DNA of 64,000 bases from Lentibacillus cibarius. Lineage in GTDB: Bacteria > Bacillota > Bacilli > Bacillales > Amphibacillaceae. Every line of letters starts with the position of its first letter. Within the stretch, counting starts at the first letter, position 1. The position numbers were made by a program, and so were the translations under genes. Below the pieces are notes generated by a model that ran no database searches, was not told where the DNA came from, and saw only the letters and a list, made by a program, of their open reading frames with translations. Location: assembly GCF_005887555.1 (NCBI RefSeq), contig NZ_VCIA01000001.1, positions 1,984,001 to 2,048,000 on the forward strand. Direction: 5' to 3'. Shown in pieces: positions 54,561-64,000 of the stretch.

Positions 54561-57500
54561 TTGACAGGTCAACTAGTTCAGTATGGACGGCACCGCCAGC
54601 GTAGAAGTTATGCACGCATTAGCGAGGTGTTGGAGCTACCGAATCTAATCGAAATCCAAACCGCTTCCTATCAGTGGTTTTTGGAAGAAGGGATTCGGGA
54701 AATGTTTCAGGATATTTCTCCGATAGAGGACTTTGCGGGTAATTTATCACTTGAATTTGTCGATTACAGTCTCGGAGAACCGAAGTATCCTGTGGACGAA
54801 TCAAAAGAACGGGATGTCACATATAATGCTCCGCTTCGTGTCAAAGTCCGGCTAATCAATAATGAGACCGGTGAAGTGAAAGAACAGGAAGTGTTTATGG
54901 GTGACTTTCCGTTGATGACAGATACCGGTACATTTATCATTAATGGAGCTGAACGTGTTATCGTCTCCCAGCTTGTCCGGTCACCGAGTGTCTATTATAG
55001 TGAAAAGTATGATAAAAATGGCAAACGTGGTGCGGCTGCGACCGTTATTCCAAATCGAGGAGCATGGCTTGAGTTTGAAACAGATGCTAAAGATGTCGTT
55101 TATGTAAGGATAGACCGTACGCGTAAACTACCGATTACGGTGCTTTTGCGTGCGCTAGGCTTTGGTACGGACCAGGAAATTATTGACCTTATTGGTGATA
55201 ATGAATACCTCAAAAATACGTTGGAAAAAGACAATACGGAAACGACGGAAAAGGCCTTGCTTGAAATCTATGAACGCTTGCGTCCTGGAGAGCCGCCAAC
55301 AGTTGAAAATGCCAGAAGCCTGCTTGTTTCGCGCTTTTTTGATCCGAAGCGATATGACCTGGCTCATGTTGGCCGCTATAAGGTCAATAAAAAATTGGAC
55401 ATTAAAAACCGTTTGTTCAATCAAGTATTGGCTCAGCCAATCGTCGATCCTGAAACCGGCGAAGTCATTGCACAAAAGGGAGATAAACTTGAACGGCGGT
55501 TGCTTGATAAAATCACACCTTATTTGGAAAATGTGGAACATATGACAGGTGAAAAAATCGTTGAACCAAATGAAGGAGTTCTTGACGATTCGATTCGCCT
55601 GCAATCGATTAAAATCGTTGACCCGACAGACCCTGATGGTGAACGCCAGTTGGAGGTTATCGGTAATGCGAATGTTGATGACAGCACGAAACATATTACA
55701 CCGGCAGACATTTTATCAGCAATTAGTTACTTCTTTAACCTGTTGCATCGCGTCGGCGGTACAGATGATATTGACCATTTGGGTAATCGTCGTCTTCGTT
55801 CAGTTGGAGAGTTGCTGCAAAATCAGTTTCGGATTGGACTGTCACGGATGGAACGGGTTGTGCGTGAAAGGATGTCCATTCAAGATACATCAAGTATAAC
55901 GCCGCAGCAGCTAATTAATATCCGGCCTGTCATTGCGTCTATCAAAGAGTTTTTCGGCAGCTCGCAGCTTTCACAGTTTATGGATCAGACAAACCCGTTA
56001 GGAGAATTGACTCACAAACGACGTCTGTCTGCTCTTGGTCCCGGCGGATTAACGCGTGAACGTGCCGGGTTCGAGGTACGTGACGTTCACTACTCCCATT
56101 ACGGTCGTATGTGCCCGATTGAAACGCCGGAAGGACCGAACATCGGTCTGATCAACTCGTTATCCAGTTATGCGAAGGTTAATCAGTTTGGTTTCATTGA
56201 GACACCTTATCGTCGCGTTGATCAGGAAACAGGGCAAGTGACAAACGAAACGGACTACCTCACAGCAGATGAGGAAGATAACTATATTGTCGCACAAGCG
56301 AACGCCCGATTAAATGATGACGGAACCTTTACTGAAGATGAAGTTATTGCTCGTTTCCGAGGTGAGAACACGGTTGTTCCCCGTGAAAAAATTGATTATA
56401 TGGACGTTTCACCAAAACAGGTTGTTTCAGCTGCAACAGCATGTGTACCCTTTCTGGAGAACGATGACTCTAACCGAGCTTTGATGGGTGCGAACATGCA
56501 GCGTCAAGCAGTACCACTGATGGAACCTGAAGCACCAATTGTAGGGACTGGAATGGAGTATGTTTCCGGCAAGGACTCTGGTGCCGCTATCATTTGCCGT
56601 AATGAAGGCATTGTTGAACATGTCGAGGCAAAAGAAGTACGTGTGCGTCGTATTTCGGAAGTCGATGGCAAGGAAGTGAAAGGCGACCTGGACGTTTACC
56701 GGATGCAGAAATATATTCGCTCTAACCAAGGAACATGCTACAATCAACGCCCTATTGTCAGTAAAGGTGATCGGGTGACGAAAGGTGAAATTCTTGCTGA
56801 CGGCCCTTCGATGGAAAACGGCGAATTAGCACTGGGCCGAAATGCACTCGTTGGGTTCATGACATGGGAAGGCTATAACTATGAAGATGCGGTCATTATG
56901 AGTGAGCGACTTGTTAAAGACGATGTGTACACATCGATTCATATTGAAGAATATGAATCAGAAGCCCGTGACACAAAACTTGGACCGGAAGAAATAACTC
57001 GGGATATCCCGAACGTTGGCGAAGATGCACTAAAAGATCTTAATGAGGATGGGATCATCCGTGTAGGTGCAGAAGTTTCCGATGGGGACATTCTTGTTGG
57101 TAAAGTAACACCTAAAGGGGTAACCGAACTATCTGCGGAAGAACGTTTGCTACACGCCATTTTTGGTGAAAAGGCACGCGAGGTCCGCGACACATCATTA
57201 CGTGTGCCGCACGGAGCAGGTGGTATTGTACTCGATGTAAAGATCTTTAACCGTGAAGATGGAGATGAGTTATCTCCAGGTGTCAACCACCTCGTTCGTG
57301 TGTATATCGTTCAAAAGCGGAAGATATCAGAAGGGGATAAGATGGCAGGACGACACGGCAACAAGGGTGTTATCTCAAAAATTCTGCCAGAGGAAGATAT
57401 GCCGTATCTGCCAGATGGCACCCCGCTTGATATTATGCTGAATCCGCTTGGTGTTCCTTCGCGGATGAACATCGGACAGGTGTTCGAGCTGCATTTGGGA

Positions 57501-58103
57501 ATGGCAGCACGACAGCTTGGTCTGCATATGGCTACACCGGTTTTTGACGGAGCAACCGAGGAAGATGTATGGGAAACGATGGAAGAGGCAGGATTACCGA
57601 AGGATGCGAAAACAATCCTTTACGATGGAAGAACGGGCGAGCCGCTTGACAACCGTATTTCAGTGGGTGTTATGTACATGATTAAACTGGCCCACATGGT
57701 TGATGACAAATTGCATGCCCGCTCCACTGGCCCATATTCCCTTGTTACCCAGCAGCCATTGGGCGGTAAGGCTCAATTCGGCGGTCAGCGCTTTGGCGAA
57801 ATGGAAGTCTGGGCACTTGAGGCTTATGGTGCTGCTTACACATTACAAGAAATTCTAACGGTTAAATCTGACGATGTTGTTGGACGTGTTAAAGCATACG
57901 AATCAATCGTTAAAGGTGATAACGTAAGCGAACCAGGAGTGCCGGAATCTTTCAAAGTACTCATTAAGGAACTGCAAAGCCTCGGAATGGACGTGAAAAT
58001 GCTATCCAGTGATGAGTCTGAAATCGAAATGCGCGAACTGGAAGAAGAGGATTCACAGGCAGCAAGCAAATTAAACCTGGAAACTGAAGAAGTAGACAGC
58101 TGA
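54561..58103 (+). CDS. rpoB: RNA polymerase beta subunit
   Basis: Core RNA polymerase subunit, 1180 aa. It opens [20 protein letters not shown] from TTG 54561 (GAGGGG about 7 nt upstream). In-frame codons from 54552 are too close to the ribosome site. The rifampicin region, about residues 466-500 ([20 protein letters not shown], then [11 protein letters not shown]), looks wild type and sensitive. Catalytic-face motifs [19 protein letters not shown] and [20 protein letters not shown] are intact. The C-terminal acidic tail is shorter than in B. subtilis. rpoC follows after 120 nt. Confidence 0.98.
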   Translation: MTGQLVQYGRHRQRRSYARISEVLELPNLIEIQTASYQWFLEEGIREMFQDISPIEDFAGNLSLEFVDYSLGEPKYPVDESKERDVTYNAPLRVKVRLINNETGEVKEQEVFMGDFPLMTDTGTFIINGAERVIVSQLVRSPSVYYSEKYDKNGKRGAAATVIPNRGAWLEFETDAKDVVYVRIDRTRKLPITVLLRALGFGTDQEIIDLIGDNEYLKNTLEKDNTETTEKALLEIYERLRPGEPPTVENARSLLVSRFFDPKRYDLAHVGRYKVNKKLDIKNRLFNQVLAQPIVDPETGEVIAQKGDKLERRLLDKITPYLENVEHMTGEKIVEPNEGVLDDSIRLQSIKIVDPTDPDGERQLEVIGNANVDDSTKHITPADILSAISYFFNLLHRVGGTDDIDHLGNRRLRSVGELLQNQFRIGLSRMERVVRERMSIQDTSSITPQQLINIRPVIASIKEFFGSSQLSQFMDQTNPLGELTHKRRLSALGPGGLTRERAGFEVRDVHYSHYGRMCPIETPEGPNIGLINSLSSYAKVNQFGFIETPYRRVDQETGQVTNETDYLTADEEDNYIVAQANARLNDDGTFTEDEVIARFRGENTVVPREKIDYMDVSPKQVVSAATACVPFLENDDSNRALMGANMQRQAVPLMEPEAPIVGTGMEYVSGKDSGAAIICRNEGIVEHVEAKEVRVRRISEVDGKEVKGDLDVYRMQKYIRSNQGTCYNQRPIVSKGDRVTKGEILADGPSMENGELALGRNALVGFMTWEGYNYEDAVIMSERLVKDDVYTSIHIEEYESEARDTKLGPEEITRDIPNVGEDALKDLNEDGIIRVGAEVSDGDILVGKVTPKGVTELSAEERLLHAIFGEKAREVRDTSLRVPHGAGGIVLDVKIFNREDGDELSPGVNHLVRVYIVQKRKISEGDKMAGRHGNKGVISKILPEEDMPYLPDGTPLDIMLNPLGVPSRMNIGQVFELHLGMAARQLGLHMATPVFDGATEEDVWETMEEAGLPKDAKTILYDGRTGEPLDNRISVGVMYMIKLAHMVDDKLHARSTGPYSLVTQQPLGGKAQFGGQRFGEMEVWALEAYGAAYTLQEILTVKSDDVVGRVKAYESIVKGDNVSEPGVPESFKVLIKELQSLGMDVKMLSSDESEIEMRELEEEDSQAASKLNLETEEVDS

Positions 58104-58130
58104 GACGAACAGTTATGTGAGGTGAACATT

Positions 58131-58166
58131 GCCAGTTGGTGAAATTGGAATATTTAACCAACTGGC
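58131..58166 (+). other. mRNA hairpin between rpoB and rpoC
   Basis: Perfect 10-bp inverted repeat GCCAGTTGGT (58131-58140) / ACCAACTGGC (58157-58166) without a T run. It is more likely an RNA processing or stability element than a terminator. Confidence 0.6.
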
Positions 58167-58223
58167 CTCCATCTTGCTTTTCAGGTTGACTGGAAAATCG
58201 GACACTAAAAGGGAGGTAGACCC

Positions 58224-61200
58224 TTGCTGGATGTAAATAATTTTGAGTATATGAAAATAGGGTTGGCTTCATCGGAAAAAATTCGCTCATGGTCATACGG
58301 TGAAGTGAAAAAACCAGAGACAATCAATTATCGCACACTAAAGCCGGAAAAAGACGGGTTATTTTGCGAACGAATTTTTGGACCGCAAAAAGATTGGGAA
58401 TGCCATTGCGGTAAATATAAACGTGTGCGCTATAAAGGGGTTGTGTGTGATCGATGCGGTGTGGAAGTCACCAAAGCCAAGGTGCGCCGCGAACGTATGG
58501 GTCATATTGAATTGGCTGCCCCCGTTTCTCATATTTGGTATTTTAAAGGAATCCCTAGCCGCATGGGACTTGTATTAGACATGTCTCCCCGTGCGCTGGA
58601 AGAAGTCATTTACTTTGCTGCATACATTGTTACAGAACCGGGCGACACCCCTTTAGAGAAGAAACAACTATTATCTGAAAAGGAATATCGAGCTTATTAT
58701 GATAAGTATGGTGCCTCGTTCAAAGCGCAAATAGGGGCAGAGGCCATTCGTAAACTCCTAGAGGATATTGACCTTGACAAAGAAGCTGAAACACTTAAAG
58801 AGGAATTGAAAACAGCGCAAGGGCAACGCAGAACCCGTGCAATCAAACGTCTGGAAGTAATTGAGTCATTCCGCAATTCTGGTAATGACGCATCGTGGAT
58901 GGTCCTTGATGTGTTACCAATCATCCCGCCGGAAATCCGCCCAATGGTTCAACTTGATGGCGGACGTTTCGCAACATCGGATTTAAACGATTTGTATCGT
59001 CGGGTCATCAACCGTAATAACCGGCTGAAGCGATTGCTTGACCTTGGTGCTCCGAGCATCATTGTACAGAACGAAAAGCGCATGCTACAGGAGTCGGTTG
59101 ATGCATTGATTGACAATGGACGCCGTGGACGCCCTGTTACAGGTCCTGGGAATCGTCCGCTAAAGTCTCTTTCCCATATGCTAAAAGGAAAGCAAGGGCG
59201 ATTTCGCCAAAACTTGCTCGGCAAACGTGTAGACTATTCGGGTCGTTCTGTCATTGTTGTAGGTCCTAGTTTGAAAATGTATCAATGCGGCCTGCCGAAA
59301 GAAATGGCACTGGAACTGTTTAAGCCATTTATCATGAAGGAATTGGTTGAAAAAGGCTATTCGCATAACATTAAATCGGCAAAACGCAAGATTGAACGAG
59401 TGCATCCGGAAGTATGGGATGTATTGGAAGAAGTCATTAAAGAACACCCGGTACTATTGAACCGTGCACCAACATTGCACCGTCTCGGTATCCAAGCATT
59501 TGAACCTGTATTAGTGGAAGGTCGGGCTATTCGCCTGCACCCGCTAGTCTGTACGGCTTATAATGCTGACTTTGACGGAGATCAGATGGCTGTACACGTG
59601 CCGCTTTCTGCTGAGGCGCAAGCAGAGGCACGCGTTCTGATGCTTGCTGCGCAGAACATCCTGAACCCGAAAGACGGTAAACCAGTTGTTACGCCATCAC
59701 AGGATATGGTTTTAGGTAACTATTATTTAACACTTGAACGTGCAGGTGCGGTTGGAGAAGGAAGCCGATTTAAAGATACGGACGAAGCGCTGCTAGCCTA
59801 CCAAAATGGTTATGTTCACTTACATTCAAGAATTGCAATTAAAGCATCTAGCCTGAACAAAAAATCATTTACTGCAGAACAGCAAGAACAGATGCTATTG
59901 ACGACCGTTGGTAAACTTATATTCAATGAAATATTGCCAGAGTCCTTCCCGTTCATTAACGAACCGACTAAACACAACTTAGAAATCGAGACGCCGGAAA
60001 AATACTTTGTTGAACAGGGAACTGACATAGTGGAGGAAATTAAGAGCCGTGATCTCATATCGCCGTTCAAAAAAGGTATATTAGGCGATGTTATTGCGGA
60101 AGTATTTAAAAGGTTTAAGATTACAGAAACATCCAGAATGCTTGACCGTATGAAGGATCTTGGTTTCAGTTACTCAACTAGGGCAGGTATGACAGTCGGT
60201 GTATCTGATATTGTTGTACTTGGCGAAAAAGAAGAGATTCTTGATGAGGCACAGAATAATGTTGATAAGGTACTTAAGCAATTTAGACGTGGTCTAATCA
60301 CGGATGATGAACGATATGATCGTGTTATTGCAATTTGGTCAAAAGCGAAGGACGACATCCAGGAAAGGCTGATGGAATCACTTGATAACCGTAACCCAAT
60401 CTTTATGATGAGTGATTCAGGAGCCAGGGGTAATGCGTCCAACTTCACACAGCTTGCAGGTATGCGTGGTCTTATGGCCAACCCATCAGGGAAGATCATT
60501 GAATTACCGATTAAATCCAGCTTCCGTGAAGGTCTGACAGTACTGGAATACTTTATTTCAACACACGGTGCTCGTAAAGGTTTGGCTGATACGGCGTTAA
60601 AAACAGCTGACTCTGGATATTTAACACGACGCCTTGTGGACGTGGCGCAGGATGTCATTATACGTGAAGATAACTGTGGAACGGACCGCGGTCTAACAGT
60701 TGCTGCACTGAAAGACGGAACCGAGGTGATCGAGCCACTTATTGACCGTCTGGTTGGACGTACGGCATTTGAAAATGTGCGCCACCCGGAAACAGGTGAG
60801 ATCTTAGTTGAGAAAAATGAGGTAATGACGGAAGATCAGGCCAAGCAAGTAACTGAAGCTGGCATTGAAGAAGTTATTATCCGTTCGGTATTCACGTGCA
60901 ATACAAAACATGGTGTCTGCAAGAAATGTTATGGACGCAACCTCGCCACGGGTAATGAAGTAGAAGTTGGCGAAGCAGTTGGTATTATTGCTGCACAATC
61001 CATTGGTGAACCTGGTACACAGTTAACCATGCGTACATTCCACACAGGTGGTGTAGCGGGAGATGACATCACACAGGGTCTGCCGCGTATCCAGGAGCTG
61101 TTTGAAGCGCGTAATCCGAAAGGGCAGGCAGTCATCAGTGAGGTCTATGGTACTGTTGAGGAAATCAAAGAAGGAAAAGACAAACAGGAAATTGTTGTCC

Positions 61201-61835
61201 AGGGTGAAGTGGAACAGCGCACATATCCGGTTCCGTATAATGCTCGTATGAAGGTTACCGCCGGTGATGAAGTGATTGCTGGACAAGAACTCACAGAAGG
61301 TTCAGTCGATCCGAAAGAGCTGCTAAAAGTGCAAGGTTTCGAAGGCGTGCAGCAGTATCTATTGCGTGAAGTGCAAAAAGTATATCGCATGCAAGGTGTC
61401 GAAATTGGTGACAAACACGTAGAAGTAATGGTTCGTCAGATGATGCGTAAGATCCGTGTTGTTGACTCTGGTGACACAAGTGAACTCCCAGGATCATTAC
61501 TGGAGATTCACCAGTTCAAAGAGGCAAACCGTACAGCACTGCAGGAAGGTGCACAACCAGCTATTGGTAAACCGGTTCTGCTCGGAATTACGAAGGCATC
61601 CTTAGAGACAGACTCCTTCTTATCAGCTGCATCCTTCCAGGAAACAACACGTGTACTGACTGATGCCGCCATAAAAGGTAAGCGTGACGAGTTGTTGGGT
61701 CTAAAAGAAAATGTCATCATTGGTAAACTGGTTCCTGCGGGTACTGGTATTAACCGTTACCGCAATTTGGAAGCAGAAACAGATGACCCAGAAGAAAATA
61801 TAGAAGAAAACGAAGAGACAGAAACAGTACGATAA
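58224..61835 (+). CDS. rpoC: RNA polymerase beta' subunit
   Basis: Core catalytic subunit, 1203 aa. It starts [20 protein letters not shown] from TTG 58224 after AGGGAGG. The N-terminal zinc ribbon has its four cysteines within residues about 60-78. The catalytic Mg site NADFDGDQ lies at about 447-454, the bridge helix and trigger loop regions around [20 protein letters not shown], and the second zinc site with [14 protein letters not shown]. Length matches B. subtilis. rpoB-rpoC order is standard. Confidence 0.98.
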   Translation: MLDVNNFEYMKIGLASSEKIRSWSYGEVKKPETINYRTLKPEKDGLFCERIFGPQKDWECHCGKYKRVRYKGVVCDRCGVEVTKAKVRRERMGHIELAAPVSHIWYFKGIPSRMGLVLDMSPRALEEVIYFAAYIVTEPGDTPLEKKQLLSEKEYRAYYDKYGASFKAQIGAEAIRKLLEDIDLDKEAETLKEELKTAQGQRRTRAIKRLEVIESFRNSGNDASWMVLDVLPIIPPEIRPMVQLDGGRFATSDLNDLYRRVINRNNRLKRLLDLGAPSIIVQNEKRMLQESVDALIDNGRRGRPVTGPGNRPLKSLSHMLKGKQGRFRQNLLGKRVDYSGRSVIVVGPSLKMYQCGLPKEMALELFKPFIMKELVEKGYSHNIKSAKRKIERVHPEVWDVLEEVIKEHPVLLNRAPTLHRLGIQAFEPVLVEGRAIRLHPLVCTAYNADFDGDQMAVHVPLSAEAQAEARVLMLAAQNILNPKDGKPVVTPSQDMVLGNYYLTLERAGAVGEGSRFKDTDEALLAYQNGYVHLHSRIAIKASSLNKKSFTAEQQEQMLLTTVGKLIFNEILPESFPFINEPTKHNLEIETPEKYFVEQGTDIVEEIKSRDLISPFKKGILGDVIAEVFKRFKITETSRMLDRMKDLGFSYSTRAGMTVGVSDIVVLGEKEEILDEAQNNVDKVLKQFRRGLITDDERYDRVIAIWSKAKDDIQERLMESLDNRNPIFMMSDSGARGNASNFTQLAGMRGLMANPSGKIIELPIKSSFREGLTVLEYFISTHGARKGLADTALKTADSGYLTRRLVDVAQDVIIREDNCGTDRGLTVAALKDGTEVIEPLIDRLVGRTAFENVRHPETGEILVEKNEVMTEDQAKQVTEAGIEEVIIRSVFTCNTKHGVCKKCYGRNLATGNEVEVGEAVGIIAAQSIGEPGTQLTMRTFHTGGVAGDDITQGLPRIQELFEARNPKGQAVISEVYGTVEEIKEGKDKQEIVVQGEVEQRTYPVPYNARMKVTAGDEVIAGQELTEGSVDPKELLKVQGFEGVQQYLLREVQKVYRMQGVEIGDKHVEVMVRQMMRKIRVVDSGDTSELPGSLLEIHQFKEANRTALQEGAQPAIGKPVLLGITKASLETDSFLSAASFQETTRVLTDAAIKGKRDELLGLKENVIIGKLVPAGTGINRYRNLEAETDDPEENIEENEETETVR

Positions 61836-61852
61836 TTAATTTGTAAAAAAAC

Positions 61853-61928
61853 CGGAAGCACCCAAAATAAATGGAAAATAACATTGACAATAAAAAAAGA
61901 GAATGGTAATATATCCAGGGTGCTTCCG
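61853..61928 (+). repeat. 11-bp inverted repeat flanking the L7Ae-gene promoter
   Basis: CGGAAGCACCC (61853-61863) and GGGTGCTTCCG (61918-61928) are perfect inverted copies. The promoter of the next gene lies in the loop between them. Confidence 0.8.
61884..61912 (+). promoter_or_regulatory. Sigma-A promoter for the L7Ae-type gene and str operon
   Basis: TTGACA (61884-61889), 17 nt, TAATAT (61907-61912). Transcription would start near the right arm of the flanking inverted repeat. Confidence 0.75.
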
Positions 61929-61958
61929 ATTACATTGTTGCTTTGGAGGATATGCAAA

Positions 61959-62210
61959 ATGTCTTATGAAAAAGTAACCCGGTTCCAGAAAAACCTGGTG
62001 ATCGGAACGAAACAAACACTTAAGGCAATTAGAAATGGTGCTGCAAGTGAAGTGTTTATTGCTGATGATGCTGATTGGGAAGTCACACAGAAGGTAGAAA
62101 AACTGGCTGAAGAGCTAGAAGTTCCGTACCGTCGTGTCGATTCGAAAAAAAGACTAGGTTCCGCATGCGGAATTGACGTAGATGCATCAGCTGTGGCAGT
62201 AAAACAATAG
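61959..62210 (+). CDS. L7Ae-family K-turn-binding protein (YbxF type)
   Basis: Small RNA-binding protein of 83 aa (B. subtilis YbxF, also called RplGB). It has the L7Ae signature VIGTKQTLKAIRNGAASEVF, then VPYRRVDSKKRLGSACGIDV. Family members bind kink-turns; whether it is a true ribosomal protein is unsettled. ATG 61959 follows TTTGGAGGA; an in-frame upstream start at 61884 lies on the -35 box and is rejected. It leads rpsL-rpsG-fusA. Confidence 0.93.
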   Translation: MSYEKVTRFQKNLVIGTKQTLKAIRNGAASEVFIADDADWEVTQKVEKLAEELEVPYRRVDSKKRLGSACGIDVDASAVAVKQ

Positions 62211-62345
62211 AAGTTTTGGCGACTTTTCGCGAAAGCTTTGTTTTTTGCAAAAAGATGAACCACCTGGATATGTGGTATTACAAACCGCATTTTGGTGGCA
62301 ATCTGCAAATCATTACTACTTACGTTTGAAAGGAGGAAAACAAGG

Positions 62346-62768
62346 ATGCCTACAATAAATCAACTTGTACGTAAAGGTCGTGTGAATAAACCAAAAAAGT
62401 ATGACTCACCAGCATTAAACTGGGGGTACAACAGTTTTAAAAAGGGATTCACACAACTTAATTCACCGCAAAAGCGTGGTGTCTGTACACGTGTCGGCAC
62501 ACTCACACCAAAGAAACCAAACTCAGCACTTCGTAAATATGCACGTGTGCGTCTCTCCAATAGTATGGAAGTGACGGCATATATTCCAGGAATTGGTCAC
62601 AACCTGCAGGAGCACAGTGTTGTCCTTATTCGTGGTGGTCGTGTGAAAGACTTGCCAGGTGTGCGTTATCATATTGTTCGTGGTGCGCTTGATACTGCTG
62701 GTGTTGAAGGACGTGCTAAAGGTCGTTCGAAATACGGCACGAAGAAGCCAAAAGCGAAGAAAAAATAG
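62346..62768 (+). CDS. rpsL: Ribosomal protein S12
   Basis: 30S decoding-site protein, 140 aa. It opens [20 protein letters not shown]; the streptomycin-relevant segment [17 protein letters not shown] and the [17 protein letters not shown] loop are wild type. AAGGAGG lies upstream of ATG 62346. The region before it (62211-62345) holds no gene. First of rpsL-rpsG-fusA. Confidence 0.97.
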   Translation: MPTINQLVRKGRVNKPKKYDSPALNWGYNSFKKGFTQLNSPQKRGVCTRVGTLTPKKPNSALRKYARVRLSNSMEVTAYIPGIGHNLQEHSVVLIRGGRVKDLPGVRYHIVRGALDTAGVEGRAKGRSKYGTKKPKAKKK

Positions 62769-62803
62769 ATTGTTAATACAAAAACGGGAAAGGAGGGGGA
62801 CAT

Positions 62804-63274
62804 ATGCCACGTAAAGGACCAGTACCAAAACGCGATGTCTTGCCAGATCCGCTATATAACTCTAAGCTAGTAACTCGTCTGATTAACCAAATTATGATAG
62901 ACGGTAAGCGAGGTAAAGCACAAAAAATACTATATAAAGCATTTGAGATAGTTTCAGAACGAAGCGGTCAAAATGCAATGGAAATTTTCGAGCAGGCCAT
63001 GAAGAATGTTATGCCTGTACTGGAGGTTCGTGCACGTCGTGTAGGCGGGTCGAACTATCAGGTGCCAATGGAAGTGCGTCCGGAACGCCGTCAGGCACTA
63101 GGACTTCGCTACATTGTTAACTACTCACGTCTCCGTGGAGAAAAGACCATGGAAGAACGTCTAGCAAACGAAGTTCTTGATGCCTCCAACAATACAGGAG
63201 CATCTGTTAAACGCCGTGAGGAAATGCATAAAATGGCTGAAGCCAATAAAGCATTTGCACACTACCGCTGGTAA
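62804..63274 (+). CDS. rpsG: Ribosomal protein S7
   Basis: 30S head assembly protein and usual str-operon autoregulator, 156 aa. It starts [20 protein letters not shown], with [35 protein letters not shown] and the C-terminal [29 protein letters not shown] lies 8 nt upstream. fusA follows after 41 nt. Confidence 0.97.
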   Translation: MPRKGPVPKRDVLPDPLYNSKLVTRLINQIMIDGKRGKAQKILYKAFEIVSERSGQNAMEIFEQAMKNVMPVLEVRARRVGGSNYQVPMEVRPERRQALGLRYIVNYSRLRGEKTMEERLANEVLDASNNTGASVKRREEMHKMAEANKAFAHYRW

Positions 63275-63315
63275 TAAAAACTTGATAAAGCTTACAACAG
63301 AAAGGAGAAGAATAC

Positions 63316-64000
63316 ATGGCCAGAGAGTTCTCCTTGGAAAAGACGCGTAATATCGGTATTATGGCGCATATTGATGCGGGAAAAACCACTACTACCGAGC
63401 GTATTCTTTTCTATACAGGACGTATTCACAAAATCGGTGAGACCCACGAAGGCGCATCACAGATGGACTGGATGGAACAAGAGCAGGAACGTGGAATTAC
63501 AATCACATCTGCTGCTACAACAGCCCAGTGGAAAAACCACCGTATAAATATTATTGATACGCCAGGTCACGTGGACTTCACCGTCGAAGTTGAACGTTCA
63601 CTGCGTGTGCTTGATGGGGCGGTCACTGTACTTGACGCCCAATCAGGTGTTGAACCCCAGACCGAAACAGTGTGGCGGCAGGCGACAACTTATGGTGTGC
63701 CACGAGTTGTCTTTGTTAATAAGATGGACAAAGTTGGCGCGGACTTCATGTACTCAACAAATACACTTAAAGAACGCCTAGGTGCCAATGCGCGTGCGGT
63801 GCAACTACCTATCGGTGCTGAAGATAATTTCGAGGGTATTATTGACTTGGTGACGATGCAGGCGTTCTACTACGAGGATGAATTGGGAACACGTGCAGAG
63901 GCTCGTGAAATTCCTGATGACTACAAAGAAAAAGCTAAAGAATTACGCGCAGAGCTGGTGGAATCTGTAGCAGAACTTGACGAAGATTTAATGATGCAAT
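63316..64000 (+). CDS. fusA: Elongation factor G, 3' end outside window
   Basis: Translocation GTPase; the first 228 codons are visible from ATG 63316 (AAAGGAG upstream). G1 [12 protein letters not shown] (about residues 17-28), switch and G2 [10 protein letters not shown]3 DTPGHVDF, and G4 NKMD are intact. The gene runs off the window edge. Third gene of the str operon after rpsL-rpsG. Confidence 0.96.
   Translation, partial: MAREFSLEKTRNIGIMAHIDAGKTTTTERILFYTGRIHKIGETHEGASQMDWMEQEQERGITITSAATTAQWKNHRINIIDTPGHVDFTVEVERSLRVLDGAVTVLDAQSGVEPQTETVWRQATTYGVPRVVFVNKMDKVGADFMYSTNTLKERLGANARAVQLPIGAEDNFEGIIDLVTMQAFYYEDELGTRAEAREIPDDYKEKAKELRAELVESVAELDEDLMMQ

Overview
This window is the origin-proximal core of a Gram-positive, endospore-forming Bacillaceae chromosome. 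Gene order follows Bacillus subtilis from yabM/mazG to fusA: sporulation genes (yabP, yabQ, spoIIE, yabT, sigH), a CtsR-controlled mcsA-mcsB-clpC operon, a Cys T-box, and two linked rRNA operons around a nine-tRNA cluster. Protein and 16S sequences suggest the halotolerant Virgibacillus/Lentibacillus/Oceanobacillus group. I cannot fix the genus from the window alone.

Layout. 1-4.8 kb: yabM (partial), mazG, rqcP, yabP, yabQ, divIC, yabR. 4.8-6.3 kb: no protein gene, but a minus-strand tRNA-Met with its own promoter and terminator, and two structured GC-richer elements. 6.3-15 kb: spoIIE, the forespore VWA/kinase pair yabS-yabT, tilS, hpt, and ftsH interrupted by a 1-nt deletion. 15-22.5 kb: coaX, hslO, yacD, cysK, the folate genes folP-folB-folK, yazB, lysS. 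23-34 kb: 16S-23S-5S, nine tRNA genes, 16S-23S-5S. 34.2-42.9 kb: an MgtC/SapB membrane protein, ctsR-mcsA-mcsB-clpC, radA, yacL. 43-49.4 kb: gltX, T-box, cysE-cysS-mrnC (frameshifted)-rlmB-rae1, sigH. 49.5-64 kb: rpmG, secE, nusG, rplK, rplA, rplJ, rplL, a methyltransferase, rpoB, rpoC, an L7Ae-type protein, rpsL, rpsG and the start of fusA.

How it works together. Most genes serve translation and transcription (rRNA, tRNA, ribosomal proteins, RNA polymerase, aminoacyl-tRNA synthetases, tRNA and rRNA modification, ribosome rescue). The rest cover protein quality control (FtsH, Hsp33, ClpC/McsB), cofactor and cysteine supply, and entry into sporulation. Control signals are readable: the 21-bp-spaced spoIIE promoter, CtsR heptads, the Cys T-box, the L10 leader attenuator, and tandem rrn promoters.

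What stands out. (1) A dispersed intergenic element occurs five times. Each copy has two AGGA-centred motifs exactly 27 nt apart, and several are potential hairpin loops with covarying stems. Four copies lie just upstream of spoIIE, ctsR, radA and sigH, and one lies inverted before coaX. I do not recognise it as a named family; it is the best candidate here for an undescribed element. (2) Compared with B. subtilis, pabB-pabA-pabC, dusB, disA and ispD-ispF are all missing from their usual places. A possible dusB start scar remains. (3) ftsH and mrnC each lack one C in an inferred CCC run, which may be sequencing error or real. (4) The second rrn operon lacks the duplicated P1/P2 promoters, while both 5S genes have their own extended -10 promoter. 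Otherwise this is an ordinary conserved core region; I saw no CRISPR array, insertion sequence, prophage or defence system.
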